This document shows, piece after piece, positions 26,595 to 35,856 of a DNA stretch of 64,000 bases. Below the pieces are notes generated by a model. It was not told the DNA's origin. It searched no databases and was given only the letters and a program-made list of their open reading frames with translations. How positions within the stretch are numbered: the first letter of the stretch is position 1; each line of letters begins with the position of its first letter. The stretch lies in assembly GCF_002531755.2 (NCBI RefSeq), contig NZ_CP035000.1, forward strand, positions 310,001 to 374,000, given 5' to 3'. This DNA comes from Rhizobium acidisoli. Lineage in GTDB: Bacteria; Pseudomonadota; Alphaproteobacteria; Rhizobiales; Rhizobiaceae. The position numbers were made by a program, and so were the translations under genes.

Positions 26595-28259
26595 ATGAGG
26601 ATCAAGATGGATCAGGCCAATAATCCGCAAACATCGGCGAACGACCATGAGGAAGCGCGCCGGCTGCAATATCTTCCGTGGGAGCGCATTGCATCCGACC
26701 TCGATCATCCCGCTCACCTCGCCCGCAAGGCGGAGCTTAGGCGGACCTGCGGTGCGGAGCTGGCCGAGACATCCTATATCGCCGAAAATGCCGCGATTTT
26801 CACCGAGAACCTGACGATGGGCGAGCGCTCCTGGATTGCGGGGCACGCGCTCGTTCGGGGCGATGTGATCCTTGGTGACGACTGCAGCATCAATCCCTAT
26901 GCCTGCGTGTCGGGCAAGGTGACGTGCGGCAACGGAGTGCGGATCGCTTCTCATGCCTCGGTCGTCGGCTTCAATCATGGATTCGACGATCCCGATCGAC
27001 CCATCCACCGCCAGGGCGTCGTCAGCATTGGCATCGTCATCGGCGACGATGTCTGGATTGGCGCCAATTGCGTGATCTTCGATGGCGTCACCATTGGAAA
27101 CGGCGCGGTGATCGCCGCCGGAGCTGTGGTCACGCAGGACATTCCCGCCTTGTCGATTGCCGGTGGCGTACCGGCGAAGGTGCTGCGGAGCCGAGGCGCG
27201 GCAACCAGAAAATCCGGCACGGCAGATATCGAAGACCGATTGCTGAAGCTCGGTGAGAAGGCGAAAGAGCAATGGCCTGACATTCTTGCACACTGGAAAA
27301 AGCCTGAGACCTATGAATCGCTGGAGGGGGACGGCGTCAGGCGGCCGGCGATCCGGCATCTGTGCGATGCAATCGAGATCGCCGCCGGTTTCGGCCACCT
27401 GCCGCCGGGCCTCGTTTCGTCGGAAACCGTCGAGCTTCTCCAAGGCCTTCAGGATCGGGAGACGGGGCTTTTCCCGGAAGAGCATTCGCGCGTAGATGGC
27501 CGGGCGTTGCGGGAGGATCCGAAGGCACTCTACAATGTGCTTTCAGTCGGCTATGCGCTTGAACTGCTTGGCTCCAGACCACGTCACCCCATCCAGGCGG
27601 TACAGCTCGGGGCTGAAGAGCTGGAGCAATGGCTGAGCGGCCTGCCCTGGTCGAGCCGGGCGTGGCACGCCGGCAGCGTCGTCGATGCCATCGGAACTGC
27701 GATGTATTTCGACGCGCGGTATTTCGGCATCAGAGGCCCACGCCAGGCGCTTTTCGAGTGGCTGAGCCGTAATGCCAACGCCGTCTCGGGCCTATGGGGC
27801 GAGCCGACGGCACTGGAAGGATGGCTGCAGCCGGTGAACGGTTTTTATCGGCTGACGCGTGGCGCCTACGCGCAGTTCGGCGTTCCGCTTCCCCATCCGG
27901 ACGCTTCGCTCGAAACGGTTCACCTCAACTACCGAAATCACAAGGGTTTCGTCGGCGCGCGATACAATGCTTGCAATCTACTCGATACGATCCATCCGCT
28001 GCTGCTGATTGCCCGGCAAACCGATTACCGGCGGGCCGATGGCGAGGCGATCGCCCGCAATCTCATATCGAGAGCGCTCGATCGATGGCGGGATGGCGAG
28101 GGTTTTGCCTTCGCCGATGGCGGCGAACCGAGCTTGCAGGGAACGGAAATGTGGCTTTCCGTCATTCACCTGGCGGCAGATTTCCTGGATCTGTCGGATC
28201 GGTTCGCGTTCGTCCCGAAAGGCGTGCACCGGACGGCAACGCCTGGGCTCGGCTTGTGA
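26595..28259 (+). CDS. Hexapeptide-repeat acyltransferase fused to an unrecognised helical domain
   Basis: 554 residues (ATG at 26595 after GAGG; an ATG at 26607 with its own GAGG is equally possible). Residues about 45-205 are a left-handed beta-helix acyltransferase, with repeats such as [20 protein letters not shown], the catalytic-type histidine region [14 protein letters not shown] and the C-terminal [15 protein letters not shown] of maltose/galactoside acetyltransferases. Residues about 240-545 form a separate domain with repeated helices and conserved-looking aromatic motifs ([46 protein letters not shown]). It resembles an alpha/alpha-barrel but matches no family I know. It lies 54 bases downstream of putR on the same strand; its stop abuts that of the convergent LysR gene. 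Confidence 0.75.
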   Translation: MRIKMDQANNPQTSANDHEEARRLQYLPWERIASDLDHPAHLARKAELRRTCGAELAETSYIAENAAIFTENLTMGERSWIAGHALVRGDVILGDDCSINPYACVSGKVTCGNGVRIASHASVVGFNHGFDDPDRPIHRQGVVSIGIVIGDDVWIGANCVIFDGVTIGNGAVIAAGAVVTQDIPALSIAGGVPAKVLRSRGAATRKSGTADIEDRLLKLGEKAKEQWPDILAHWKKPETYESLEGDGVRRPAIRHLCDAIEIAAGFGHLPPGLVSSETVELLQGLQDRETGLFPEEHSRVDGRALREDPKALYNVLSVGYALELLGSRPRHPIQAVQLGAEELEQWLSGLPWSSRAWHAGSVVDAIGTAMYFDARYFGIRGPRQALFEWLSRNANAVSGLWGEPTALEGWLQPVNGFYRLTRGAYAQFGVPLPHPDASLETVHLNYRNHKGFVGARYNACNLLDTIHPLLLIARQTDYRRADGEAIARNLISRALDRWRDGEGFAFADGGEPSLQGTEMWLSVIHLAADFLDLSDRFAFVPKGVHRTATPGLGL

Positions 28260-29147
28260 TCAACCGTGCAGCGATGCCGTCAGCCAGGCGGCGGCGAGGT
28301 CGCGGGCATTGCTTCGCTTGGCTTTGACCGGCACGATCACGTTGTAACGATCTTCCGCGGCAAGTTCGCTTTGTTCGGCGGGCACCAGGGTTCCGTCTTC
28401 GAGAAAAGTGCCGATCAGCATGCGCCAACCCAAGGCAATTCCCTGCCCGGCGCGCGCGGCGGCGATTGTCTCGGTATAATGGCTGAACCGAAGCGACGGC
28501 TTGACCGCGATATTGGCGCCGGTGAACGAAACCCATTGCGACCAGCTGTACCAGGAACGATCGACAACATCCGTTTCGATGAATTCGTCAGCCGAGCCGA
28601 GCGGCCCATCTCCCCGACGCCGGAGATAGTCTGGAGAGCAGACGGGGGAAATGACATCGCCGCGCGAGGCGATGACCGTTCCGTCGCTGAAGGGAGGCAG
28701 GCCGTAGCGGATCGCCACGTCGACCTCTCCGCCGTCGAGCGCAATCGGGCTGTCCTGGGATATCACCCGCACCAGAATGCCTGGGTTGGCTCGGCGGAAC
28801 TCAGCCAGCCGCGGCAGCAGCCAGAAGGACGAGAATGCGACGGTTGCGCCGATCGTTACCACGTCCTGACTGCGTGACTGGAGCGCTTCCACACTCTCGG
28901 CGATATCGGCAAAACTCTTCGCCAGTGTTGCGCCAAGGCTGATGCACGCCGCCGTCGGTTCGATCGCTCGATGCTTGCGCACGAAGAGGGACTGGCCGAA
29001 CTCCTCCTCCAGCAACGCGATCTGCCTGCTGACCGCTGCCTGGGTGACGCCGAGTTCGGTCGCAGCCAGGGTGAAGCTATTCCTACGCAGCACCGCCTCC
29101 AGGGTCACCAGTGCGGTCAGCGATGGAAGCCGTCTTCGAAATTGCAT
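28260..29147 (-). CDS. LysR-family regulator (GcvA-like), probable regulator of the demethylase genes
   Basis: 295 residues from the ATG at 29147; a 23-residue upstream extension in frame lacks the LysR start. The winged helix is LAATELGVTQAAVSRQIALL (about residues 27-46), preceded by LPSLTALVTLEAVLRRNSFT, the GcvA/AmpR-type beginning. The sensor domain includes VDVAIRYGLPPF and ETIAAARAGQGIALGW. It is transcribed divergently from the Rieske demethylase gene with 110 bases between the starts, the usual position for a LysR activator. Its stop codon directly abuts the convergent acyltransferase gene. Confidence 0.85.
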   Translation of the reverse strand: MQFRRRLPSLTALVTLEAVLRRNSFTLAATELGVTQAAVSRQIALLEEEFGQSLFVRKHRAIEPTAACISLGATLAKSFADIAESVEALQSRSQDVVTIGATVAFSSFWLLPRLAEFRRANPGILVRVISQDSPIALDGGEVDVAIRYGLPPFSDGTVIASRGDVISPVCSPDYLRRRGDGPLGSADEFIETDVVDRSWYSWSQWVSFTGANIAVKPSLRFSHYTETIAAARAGQGIALGWRMLIGTFLEDGTLVPAEQSELAAEDRYNVIVPVKAKRSNARDLAAAWLTASLHG

Positions 29148-29257
29148 CTTGGAGGCCTTTTCACATGAGAAAAGATTATGCAAACGTGATTTTTTATGCC
29201 GTTGAAAGCCCCGCACTGCAAGAGCAATCTAGGGAAACTCTCACATAAGAGGTTCTC

Positions 29258-30511
29258 ATGCTAAACAGGCTGCCATCTACCATTTCGGCGCTGCTCGACT
29301 CCCGCTCTGAAGGCCATTCACTGCCGGCCGGCCTCTATGTCAGAGAAGACGTGTTCGAAGCAGACATCGACGTCTTCTTCCACAAGCACTGGATCTGTGT
29401 CGGCCTCGACTGTGACGTTCCCGAAGCCGGCGACGCCACCGTCGTCGATATCGGCAAGACGAGCCTGATCCTTCTGCGCGACGACGACGGTGAAATCCGC
29501 GTCCTGCACAATGTCTGCCGCCATCGCGGCTCCCGCCTTCTCAATCCGGGCAAGACGATTGTTTCGAAGCTCGTCTGTCCCTATCACACCTGGACCTATG
29601 AGCTGACGGGCGAGCTCAGCTACGCCCCCCATATGGGCAAGGAATTCGACAAGGATTGTCACAGTCTCAAACCCGTTACCTTCAAATCGATCGGCGGCCT
29701 GATTTACGTCTGCCTGTCCGACAATCCGCCCGAGGATATTGCCGGCCTCGAACAGGCGATGGTCGACCGCCTTGCTCCCTACGATATCCGCAATGCCAAG
29801 ATCGCGCACCAGACCGACGTCATCGAGGACGGCAACTGGAAGCTGACGATGGAGAACAATCGCGAGTGCTATCACTGCTCCGCCAACCACCCGGAACTCT
29901 GCGTCTCCTTCGTCGATCTCGACTTCGGCTTCGATCCGGAAACGCTGAGCCCCGAGGATCGTGAGCAGGCCGAGGAGCACTTCCGGATGTACGAGGAGCG
30001 CACGCAGGCATGGGAGGCCGACGGCTTCCCCTCGGCTGCCGTCGAGCAGCTTTCCGACTGCGCTACGAACTTCCGCACGCAGCGGCTGATCATATCAGGT
30101 GCCGGCGAATCCCAGACCCACGACGCCACCGCCGCATCCTCCAAGCTCCTCGGGCAGATGACCCGCAAGGATCTCGGCGACATGCATCTCTGGGGTCATA
30201 ACAGTTGGAACCACTTCATGGGCGACCATGCCGTCGTGGCAACCGTCATCCCGCTCTCGGCCGGCAAGACCCTGGTCAGGACCAAGTGGCTGGTGCACAA
30301 GGACGCCGTCGAAGGGGTCGATTACGACCTCGACAAGCTGACGGATGTCTGGGTCGCAACGACGGATCAGGACGCCGATCTCGTCGCCCGTTCCCATGCC
30401 GGCGCTCTCGATCCCGCCTATCAGCCGGGCCCCTATTCCCGCTTTTCCGAGACGAACCTCGACAAGTTCGCCAGCTGGTACATCGACCGGATGCGCGCTC
30501 ATGGATACTAG
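29258..30511 (+). CDS. stc2: Rieske non-heme iron oxygenase, betaine N-demethylase (Stc2/GbcA type)
   Basis: 417 residues. The Rieske 2Fe-2S ligands are in NVCRHRGSRLL (C-x-H, about residues 87-89) and LVCPYHTWTYEL (C-x2-H, about 107-110). The mononuclear iron site is in ENNRECYHCSANHPEL (two His, about residues 204-209), with a C-terminal Asp in VWVATTDQDADLVARS. This is the glycine-betaine/proline-betaine demethylase branch; Rhizobium Stc2 removes one methyl group from stachydrine as formaldehyde. The proline and importer genes nearby favour proline betaine or hydroxyproline betaine over glycine betaine, but that is inference. RBS AGAGG; overlaps the reductase gene by 11 bases. Confidence 0.85.
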   Translation: MLNRLPSTISALLDSRSEGHSLPAGLYVREDVFEADIDVFFHKHWICVGLDCDVPEAGDATVVDIGKTSLILLRDDDGEIRVLHNVCRHRGSRLLNPGKTIVSKLVCPYHTWTYELTGELSYAPHMGKEFDKDCHSLKPVTFKSIGGLIYVCLSDNPPEDIAGLEQAMVDRLAPYDIRNAKIAHQTDVIEDGNWKLTMENNRECYHCSANHPELCVSFVDLDFGFDPETLSPEDREQAEEHFRMYEERTQAWEADGFPSAAVEQLSDCATNFRTQRLIISGAGESQTHDATAASSKLLGQMTRKDLGDMHLWGHNSWNHFMGDHAVVATVIPLSAGKTLVRTKWLVHKDAVEGVDYDLDKLTDVWVATTDQDADLVARSHAGALDPAYQPGPYSRFSETNLDKFASWYIDRMRAHGY

Positions 30512-31592
30512 GACCCCGCAAGTGCTGCTCGCAAAGGCCGCCCGTCACGACGTCTGGAACCCCGAGGAAGACGATGTGCTCGTCTGTCTCGACGTCCAGC
30601 AGGAGACACATGACGTCAAGACCTTCACTTTCGCATCCCCTGACGGGAAGCGGTTCGCCTTCAAGGCCGGACAGTATTTTCTGTTCGACCTGGAGCACAA
30701 CGGAGAGCCGGAAAGCCGGTGCTACAGCATCTCCTCTTCGCCGCATCGCACGAACGCCTTCTCCGTCACGGTGAAGCGCGTTCCGGGCGGCAAGATCTCC
30801 AACTGGCTTCACGACACCCTGGTTCCGGGAGCATCGGTCAAGGCGAACGGCCCGCTTGGCCATTTCGTCCGGTCCGAGACGTCGAAGCCGAAACTTCTGC
30901 TGCTCTCCGGCGGGTCCGGCATTACCCCGGTCATGTCGATTCTGCGTGAACTCGCCGACAGCTGCGAACCCGCCGATGTTGTCTTCATGCATGCGGCGCG
31001 CACGCCGCAGGATCTGATCTTCCGCGACGAGCTCGCCTGCATCGCCCGCAGGCTGAAGGGCCTTCGGTTGCACTTCCTGCCGGAGACCGTTGCGGGCGAG
31101 GCGTCCTGGCCGGGCCTTACCGGCCGCATTTCGGCGGACTATGTCAGGCTCGCGGTTCCCGATATTGCGGAGCGAACGGTGATGTGCTGCGGCCCCGCCC
31201 CGTTCATGGCGGCAGCACGCAGCATTTCCGCCGAGCTCGGCGTCCCCGGCTCGCATTACCTCGAGGAAAGCTTCGACGCCGCGGTCATCGACGAACCCGA
31301 GATCCCCGCGATCCAGGAAGCGGCCGCCAAGGTCTTTCAGGTCACCTTCTCGAAGCAGGCCCGCAGCATCGAGGTAACCGGTGACCAGAGCGTGCTCTCC
31401 TGCGCGAAGAAGACGGGCGTCAGGATTCCGTCTTCCTGCGCCAACGGCGTTTGCGGCACCTGCAAGTCGAAGCTGACATCAGGCACGGTCGACATGAACC
31501 ACAATGGCGGCATCCGCCAGAGGGAAATCGACGCCGGCTTTTTCCTGCCCTGCTGCTCGAAGCCCCTTAGCGATCTCGTCATCGAACGCTGA
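30501..31592 (+). CDS. Ferredoxin-type reductase partner of the Rieske demethylase (GbcB/Stc3-like)
   Basis: 363 residues from the ATG at 30501, inside the end of the oxygenase gene; the longer upstream frame runs antiparallel in sense to that gene and is not used. The FAD-binding domain has ESRCYSISSSPHRTN (about residues 71-85), the NAD-binding domain has LLLLSGGSGITPVMSIL and MCCGPAPFM, and the C-terminal plant-type 2Fe-2S domain has SSCANGVCGTCKSKL followed by FLPCCSKPL. It passes electrons from NAD(P)H to the Rieske protein. Translational overlap shows that the two are made together. Confidence 0.88.
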   Translation: MDTRTPQVLLAKAARHDVWNPEEDDVLVCLDVQQETHDVKTFTFASPDGKRFAFKAGQYFLFDLEHNGEPESRCYSISSSPHRTNAFSVTVKRVPGGKISNWLHDTLVPGASVKANGPLGHFVRSETSKPKLLLLSGGSGITPVMSILRELADSCEPADVVFMHAARTPQDLIFRDELACIARRLKGLRLHFLPETVAGEASWPGLTGRISADYVRLAVPDIAERTVMCCGPAPFMAAARSISAELGVPGSHYLEESFDAAVIDEPEIPAIQEAAAKVFQVTFSKQARSIEVTGDQSVLSCAKKTGVRIPSSCANGVCGTCKSKLTSGTVDMNHNGGIRQREIDAGFFLPCCSKPLSDLVIER

Positions 31593-31632
31593 GCGACACC
31601 GCATTACTTATCGACAATAGGGAATTACCCGG

Positions 31633-32913
31633 ATGCTGCGAGACGAAAACGAATCCGTCGAGCTGGCCGGCTCGACCGTCTTCAAGGACGAGCGGAAGCA
31701 GGCTTACCTCAATCCCGATGGTGCGGACCGGCCTCTCATCAGTCCTGTGCCGGCCGCGACACTCGACCGGGCGCGCCGTTACCGCCTGGAGCGGCTGCGC
31801 ATGAAGATGCGCGAATGGGATTGCGGCGCCCTGCTGCTCTACGATCCCGTCAACATCCGCTACGCCTTCGACTCGTCGAATATGAGCATCTGGACGATGC
31901 ATAATCCGTCGCGCTACGCGCTGATCCTGGCCGACGGCCCGGCGATTATTTTCGAATACGAAGGCGCCGAACACGTCAATGACGGACTGCCCGGCATCGA
32001 CGAGATCCGGCCGTCGAAATCCTGGATCTTCTTCACCGCAGGCAACCTCGTGGAACCCCGCCTGAAGGCCTGGGCGGACGAGATCGCCGACATCGTCAAG
32101 GGGAATGGCGCCAACAGGCGCATCGCCGTCGACAGGCTCGAACCATCAGGCGCGTTCGAACTCACGGAATGCGGATTTACCCTTCTCGACGGCCAGGAGC
32201 TGGCCGAACGGGCGCGGTCGATCAAAAGCGCCGATGAAATCGAGCTGATGCGCTGGACGATCCGCGTCTGCGAAGCGGGAATGGCGCGGATGTACGAAGT
32301 ATCAGAGCCGGGCCGCACCGAGCGGGAAATCTGGGCCGAGCTCCACTTCGAAAATGCGCGCAGCGGCGGCGAATGGCTGGAAACCAAGCTGCTGACCGCA
32401 GGCCCCCGAACCAATCCCTGGTATCAGGAATGCTCGGACTACGTCATCAAGCGCGGCGAGATGATCTCCTTCGACACCGATATGATCGGCCCCTACGGCT
32501 ATTGCGCCGACCTCTCGCGCTCATGGACCTGCGGTCAAGTAGCCATGAACGCCAAGCAGAAGGAGCTTTACGCGGCAGCCAGGGACCACATCGAACACAA
32601 TCTGTCGGTCATCCGGCCGGGCATGACGTTCCGGGAGTTCAACGAACTGTCCTGGCAAATCCCGGAGAAATACCAGCCTTATCGCTATACGCTCGCCCTG
32701 CACGGCACCGGCATGGCCGACGAATGGCCGGGGGTGCTGCTGCACCCGGATTTCGATCCCGATTTCAGCGGCATCATCGAGGAGAACATGGTGCTCAACG
32801 TCGAAAGCCTGATCGCCGAAGCCGGTTCCGAGAGCATCAAACTGGAAACCCAGGCCCTGATCACATCAAAGGGCGCGGAGCGGCTGGACAGCTTTCCGTG
32901 GGAGGATATCTGA
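31633..32913 (+). CDS. M24-fold protein resembling DMSP lyase DddP
   Basis: 426 residues of the pita-bread (creatinase/Xaa-Pro peptidase) fold. Candidate metal ligands are D281, D283 and D293 (FDTDMIGPYGYCADLSRSW), H358, E391 and E405. The doubled D-x-D and the spacing to the third Asp are as I remember for DddP. So are an Asp six residues after the His (HGTGMADEWPG, D364), the position proposed as the DddP catalytic base, and a Trp in NMSIWTMHNP. Known DddP cleaves dimethylsulfoniopropionate to DMS and acrylate. An aminopeptidase or a betaine-cleaving hydrolase remains possible. It is the last gene of the Rieske operon, 40 bases after the reductase. Confidence 0.7.
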   Translation: MLRDENESVELAGSTVFKDERKQAYLNPDGADRPLISPVPAATLDRARRYRLERLRMKMREWDCGALLLYDPVNIRYAFDSSNMSIWTMHNPSRYALILADGPAIIFEYEGAEHVNDGLPGIDEIRPSKSWIFFTAGNLVEPRLKAWADEIADIVKGNGANRRIAVDRLEPSGAFELTECGFTLLDGQELAERARSIKSADEIELMRWTIRVCEAGMARMYEVSEPGRTEREIWAELHFENARSGGEWLETKLLTAGPRTNPWYQECSDYVIKRGEMISFDTDMIGPYGYCADLSRSWTCGQVAMNAKQKELYAAARDHIEHNLSVIRPGMTFREFNELSWQIPEKYQPYRYTLALHGTGMADEWPGVLLHPDFDPDFSGIIEENMVLNVESLIAEAGSESIKLETQALITSKGAERLDSFPWEDI

Positions 32914-32938
32914 AACCTCTTCGCGCGAGGCGTCTCGG

Positions 32939-33952
32939 TCAGTGTGCTCTTAAAGCTGCCGCGCGATGCTGTGACGGGGTCTGCCCGAAGGTCCGCTTGA
33001 AGGTTCGCGTGAATTGCGAGGCATTTTCGAAGCCGACATCGAGCGCGATCTCGATAAGCGGCGCCTTCGACTGGACCAGGATCGATTTCGCCCGCTCCAT
33101 GCGGACCCGATTATAGGCCTTAGCGGGAGACATTCCCGTCTTGTCGATGAAAATTCTCTCCAGCTGCCGCCGTGACAGCCCAACCATGCCGGCAAGCTTC
33201 TGGATCGATATGCTGCCGTCGACGAACTGTTCCATCGTAATCATCGCCGCCTTGACGCGAGCGTCGTCATAATCGTCATACAGCGGACGGCGAGGCTGGA
33301 TGTCCGCCGGCGCCCGGGCCTTCTCGATCTGAAGCACCTCAAGCGCATTTCGCTCGGCATCCCGGCTGATATATTTCCTGACGAGCAACGCGGCCATGTC
33401 GGCCGAACTGCTGCCGCCGGCGCAGGATCCGCGCTGGCGATCGAGATTGAAGAGCCGGTCGGACCGAACGCCGAGGTCGGGAAACCGCTCGCGAAATTCC
33501 TTGTAATGCAGCCAGCTCACGCAGGACTCGTGCCGCTTCATCAGATCCGCGGCCGCAAGAATGAACGACCCGGTGCAGACGCCGATCAGCGGCACCTTCT
33601 TGGCATCCGCCTGCCTGAGAAAATTGATGGTCTGCTGGTCGACAGGGTTTTCCACCGTCAGAAGCCCGCCGACGACGACGATATAGTCGAATTTCAGCGG
33701 ATCGACGAAATCGGAGGTCGGAGCAACCTGGACGCCGCAGCTCGAGGTGATCAGATGGCGCGTGCTGCCGATCACCTGCCAGTCGGCAAGCACCCTTCCG
33801 GACCGATCCTGCTCGTCACTGGCAAGCCGCAGCGTGTCGACGAAGAGCGCGAAGGCCGACAGCGTAAACGACCGCGACAGCACGAACCCCACCTTGAGCC
33901 GGGCACCTGATTTCGCGGCGCCGTCCCCCTGCCGATGCTGCTCCGGTCGCAT
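32939..33952 (-). CDS. GlxA-type transcriptional regulator (DJ-1/PfpI domain plus AraC HTH)
   Basis: 337 residues from the ATG at 33952: AAGGAG lies six bases upstream, while an ATG two codons earlier directly touches that site. The N-terminal class I amidotransferase-like domain (about residues 20-190) has the nucleophile-elbow cysteine region LIGVCTGSFILAAADLM. The C-terminal AraC domain has both helix-turn-helix motifs (SISIQKLAGMVGLSRRQLER and APLIEIALDVGFENASQF). The closest functional types are GbdR/CdhR-like regulators of betaine and carnitine catabolism, which fits its neighbours. It is the last gene of the long minus-strand run and ends 25 bases from the convergent M24 gene. Confidence 0.87.
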   Translation of the reverse strand: MRPEQHRQGDGAAKSGARLKVGFVLSRSFTLSAFALFVDTLRLASDEQDRSGRVLADWQVIGSTRHLITSSCGVQVAPTSDFVDPLKFDYIVVVGGLLTVENPVDQQTINFLRQADAKKVPLIGVCTGSFILAAADLMKRHESCVSWLHYKEFRERFPDLGVRSDRLFNLDRQRGSCAGGSSSADMAALLVRKYISRDAERNALEVLQIEKARAPADIQPRRPLYDDYDDARVKAAMITMEQFVDGSISIQKLAGMVGLSRRQLERIFIDKTGMSPAKAYNRVRMERAKSILVQSKAPLIEIALDVGFENASQFTRTFKRTFGQTPSQHRAAALRAH

Positions 33953-33992
33953 TGTCATCTCCTTGCCGCCTCGCAAAACTCAGAAAACGCGC

Positions 33993-34991
33993 TCATCGAA
34001 TTTGAAAACCGTGCGCCAGCGGATCGCGGTCGTCAACGAAAATGGTATTGTGGCCGATGACCCGCGCCCAGCCTCCGATGCTGGGAAGAATCCCGCGATA
34101 GGGTCCGATCCTTGCCTCGGCTTCGACCCGGCCCTCGAAAATGGTTCCGATCAGGCTTTCATGGAGATATCTCGACCCGACGGCGAGCCGCCCCTTCCCG
34201 TGGAGCTGGGCCATGCGCGCCGAGGTGCCGGTGCCGCCCGGGGACCGGTCGATCGCCTTGTCGCCATAAAAGACCGCGCAGCGTCCGTCTGAGACGTCGT
34301 TCACCGGACGGTCGCACCAGATCGCATGATGTACACCGCGGATCCTGGCATCGTCGGGATGAACGGGATCGCAGACCTCGGCCAACGCTGATCTGAGCTT
34401 CTGGCTGCAACCGACGATGTCGGAGGCGCTCATGCCGTCGAGCCCGCTCCAATTCTCTTGCGGCTCGACGACCGCATAATAATTGCCGCCATAGGAGATA
34501 TCAACGCGCAGACGGCCCTTGCCGGGCACATCGACCTCGACATCCGCCTCATGCAGATAGCTCGCCACATTGTGGAGACGAACGGAATCAACATATCCGC
34601 CCTTCTCCTCATAGGTGACATCAACTCTGCCGGCCGGCGTTTCGATGGCGACCCGACCAGGCTCGCGCGGCTTGACCAGTCCCTCTTCGATCGCTGCGGT
34701 TACGGTGCCGATCGTGCCGGCGCCGCACATCGGCAGGCAGCCGCTGACCTCAATGAAAAGAACGGCGAAATCGCAGTCCTCCCGATACGGGGGATAGATG
34801 ATCGAACCCGACATGATGTCATGCCCCCTCGGCTCGAACATCAGCGCCTTGCGGACCCAGTCGTGGTCACGCACGAAGATCTCCCGGCGCTCGCCCATCG
34901 GCAGGTGCGGAAGCAGCGGGCCGCCGCCGGCAACGAGGCGGACGGGATTGCCGCAGGTATGTGCATCGATGCAGAAGAAACTGTTTCTCAT
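33993..34991 (-). CDS. Proline racemase / hydroxyproline epimerase family protein with altered catalytic residues
   Basis: 332 residues from the ATG at 34991 (GAGGAGG-containing leader). The family framework is intact: FFCIDAHTCGNPVRLV at the start, EPRGHDIMSGSIIYPP, and the paired catalytic loops. The first loop reads LPMCGAGTIG: Cys89 is kept, but the usual neighbouring His is Ala91. The second loop reads DRSPGGTGTSARMA: the catalytic Cys (Thr in the dehydratase branch) is Gly252. I checked both at the nucleotide level. Standard two-base racemisation would therefore be impaired, so another reaction or substrate is possible. It lies between the betaine permease and the GlxA regulator genes in the same operon. 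Confidence 0.75.
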   Translation of the reverse strand: MRNSFFCIDAHTCGNPVRLVAGGGPLLPHLPMGERREIFVRDHDWVRKALMFEPRGHDIMSGSIIYPPYREDCDFAVLFIEVSGCLPMCGAGTIGTVTAAIEEGLVKPREPGRVAIETPAGRVDVTYEEKGGYVDSVRLHNVASYLHEADVEVDVPGKGRLRVDISYGGNYYAVVEPQENWSGLDGMSASDIVGCSQKLRSALAEVCDPVHPDDARIRGVHHAIWCDRPVNDVSDGRCAVFYGDKAIDRSPGGTGTSARMAQLHGKGRLAVGSRYLHESLIGTIFEGRVEAEARIGPYRGILPSIGGWARVIGHNTIFVDDRDPLAHGFQIR

Positions 34992-35004
34992 CCTCGGATC
35001 CTCC

Positions 35005-35856
35005 TCATCTCGCCTTCGGCAGCCTGTCACGGTCGAGCAGGCCGCGCGACAGCCGGTCCAGCAGAAGGGCGACCGCGACGATCGCCAGGCCGGCCCTGAG
35101 ACCAAGCCCCATCTCCATGCGCGTCAGCCCGCGTGTCACCTCGGCGCCGAGGCCGCCTGCGCCGACGAGGCCGGCCAGCACGACCATGGCCAGCGACAGA
35201 AGAATGCACTGGTTGAGCCCGACCAGCAGCGTCTGCTTGGCCAGCGGGATTTCGATCTTCCAGAGGATCGAGCGCGGCGGCGCGCCGATGGCGCTGCCGA
35301 GTTCGAGGAAGACTTTCGGCACCTGGTTGAAGGCCAACGTCGTCAGGCGCAGCATCGGGGGAATGCCGTAGACGATGGTGGCGATAATCGCCGGCACGCG
35401 CCCAAGGCTGAAGATCATCACCGCCGGAATGAGGTAGACCCAGGGCGGCACTGTCTGCATCACGTCGAGAATTGGCCGAACCACCGCTTCCAGCGTCTTG
35501 TGTCGCGAGCACAGGACACCGATCGGGAAGGCGATGAGCACCGAGATCACGACGGCGACGCTGACCAGCGCCAGGGTCTGCATCGATGCCGTCCACAGCC
35601 CGACAAGCAGGCAGAAGCCGAGGCAGAGGCCGGCAAGGATCGCGGCGCGCAGGCTGACGGCAAAAAATGCCACGACGACGACGATCGCGATCAGCGCATA
35701 GGGCGGCACGAAGAGAAGTGCTGCCTCGATTGCCGAAAGCACCGTTTCCACCAGATAGCTGATGGCCGCAAACAGCGGGTGAAGATTGGTGTTGAGCCAA
35801 TCGACCGATGGCGCCAGGAAGGCGCCGGGCGAAAACTGCAAGGTCGAGAGATTCAT
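35005..35856 (-). CDS. Betaine ABC transporter permease (ProW/OpuAB type), second copy
   Basis: 283 residues, six to seven membrane spans, with the EAA loop PKVFLELGSAIGAPPRSILW and the downstream GLVGAGGLGAEVTRGL of ProW-like permeases. It overlaps the preceding permease gene by four bases. The importer thus encodes two different ProW-like subunits, which probably form a heterodimeric pore. It is followed closely by the racemase-family gene. Confidence 0.87.
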   Translation of the reverse strand: MNLSTLQFSPGAFLAPSVDWLNTNLHPLFAAISYLVETVLSAIEAALLFVPPYALIAIVVVVAFFAVSLRAAILAGLCLGFCLLVGLWTASMQTLALVSVAVVISVLIAFPIGVLCSRHKTLEAVVRPILDVMQTVPPWVYLIPAVMIFSLGRVPAIIATIVYGIPPMLRLTTLAFNQVPKVFLELGSAIGAPPRSILWKIEIPLAKQTLLVGLNQCILLSLAMVVLAGLVGAGGLGAEVTRGLTRMEMGLGLRAGLAIVAVALLLDRLSRGLLDRDRLPKAR

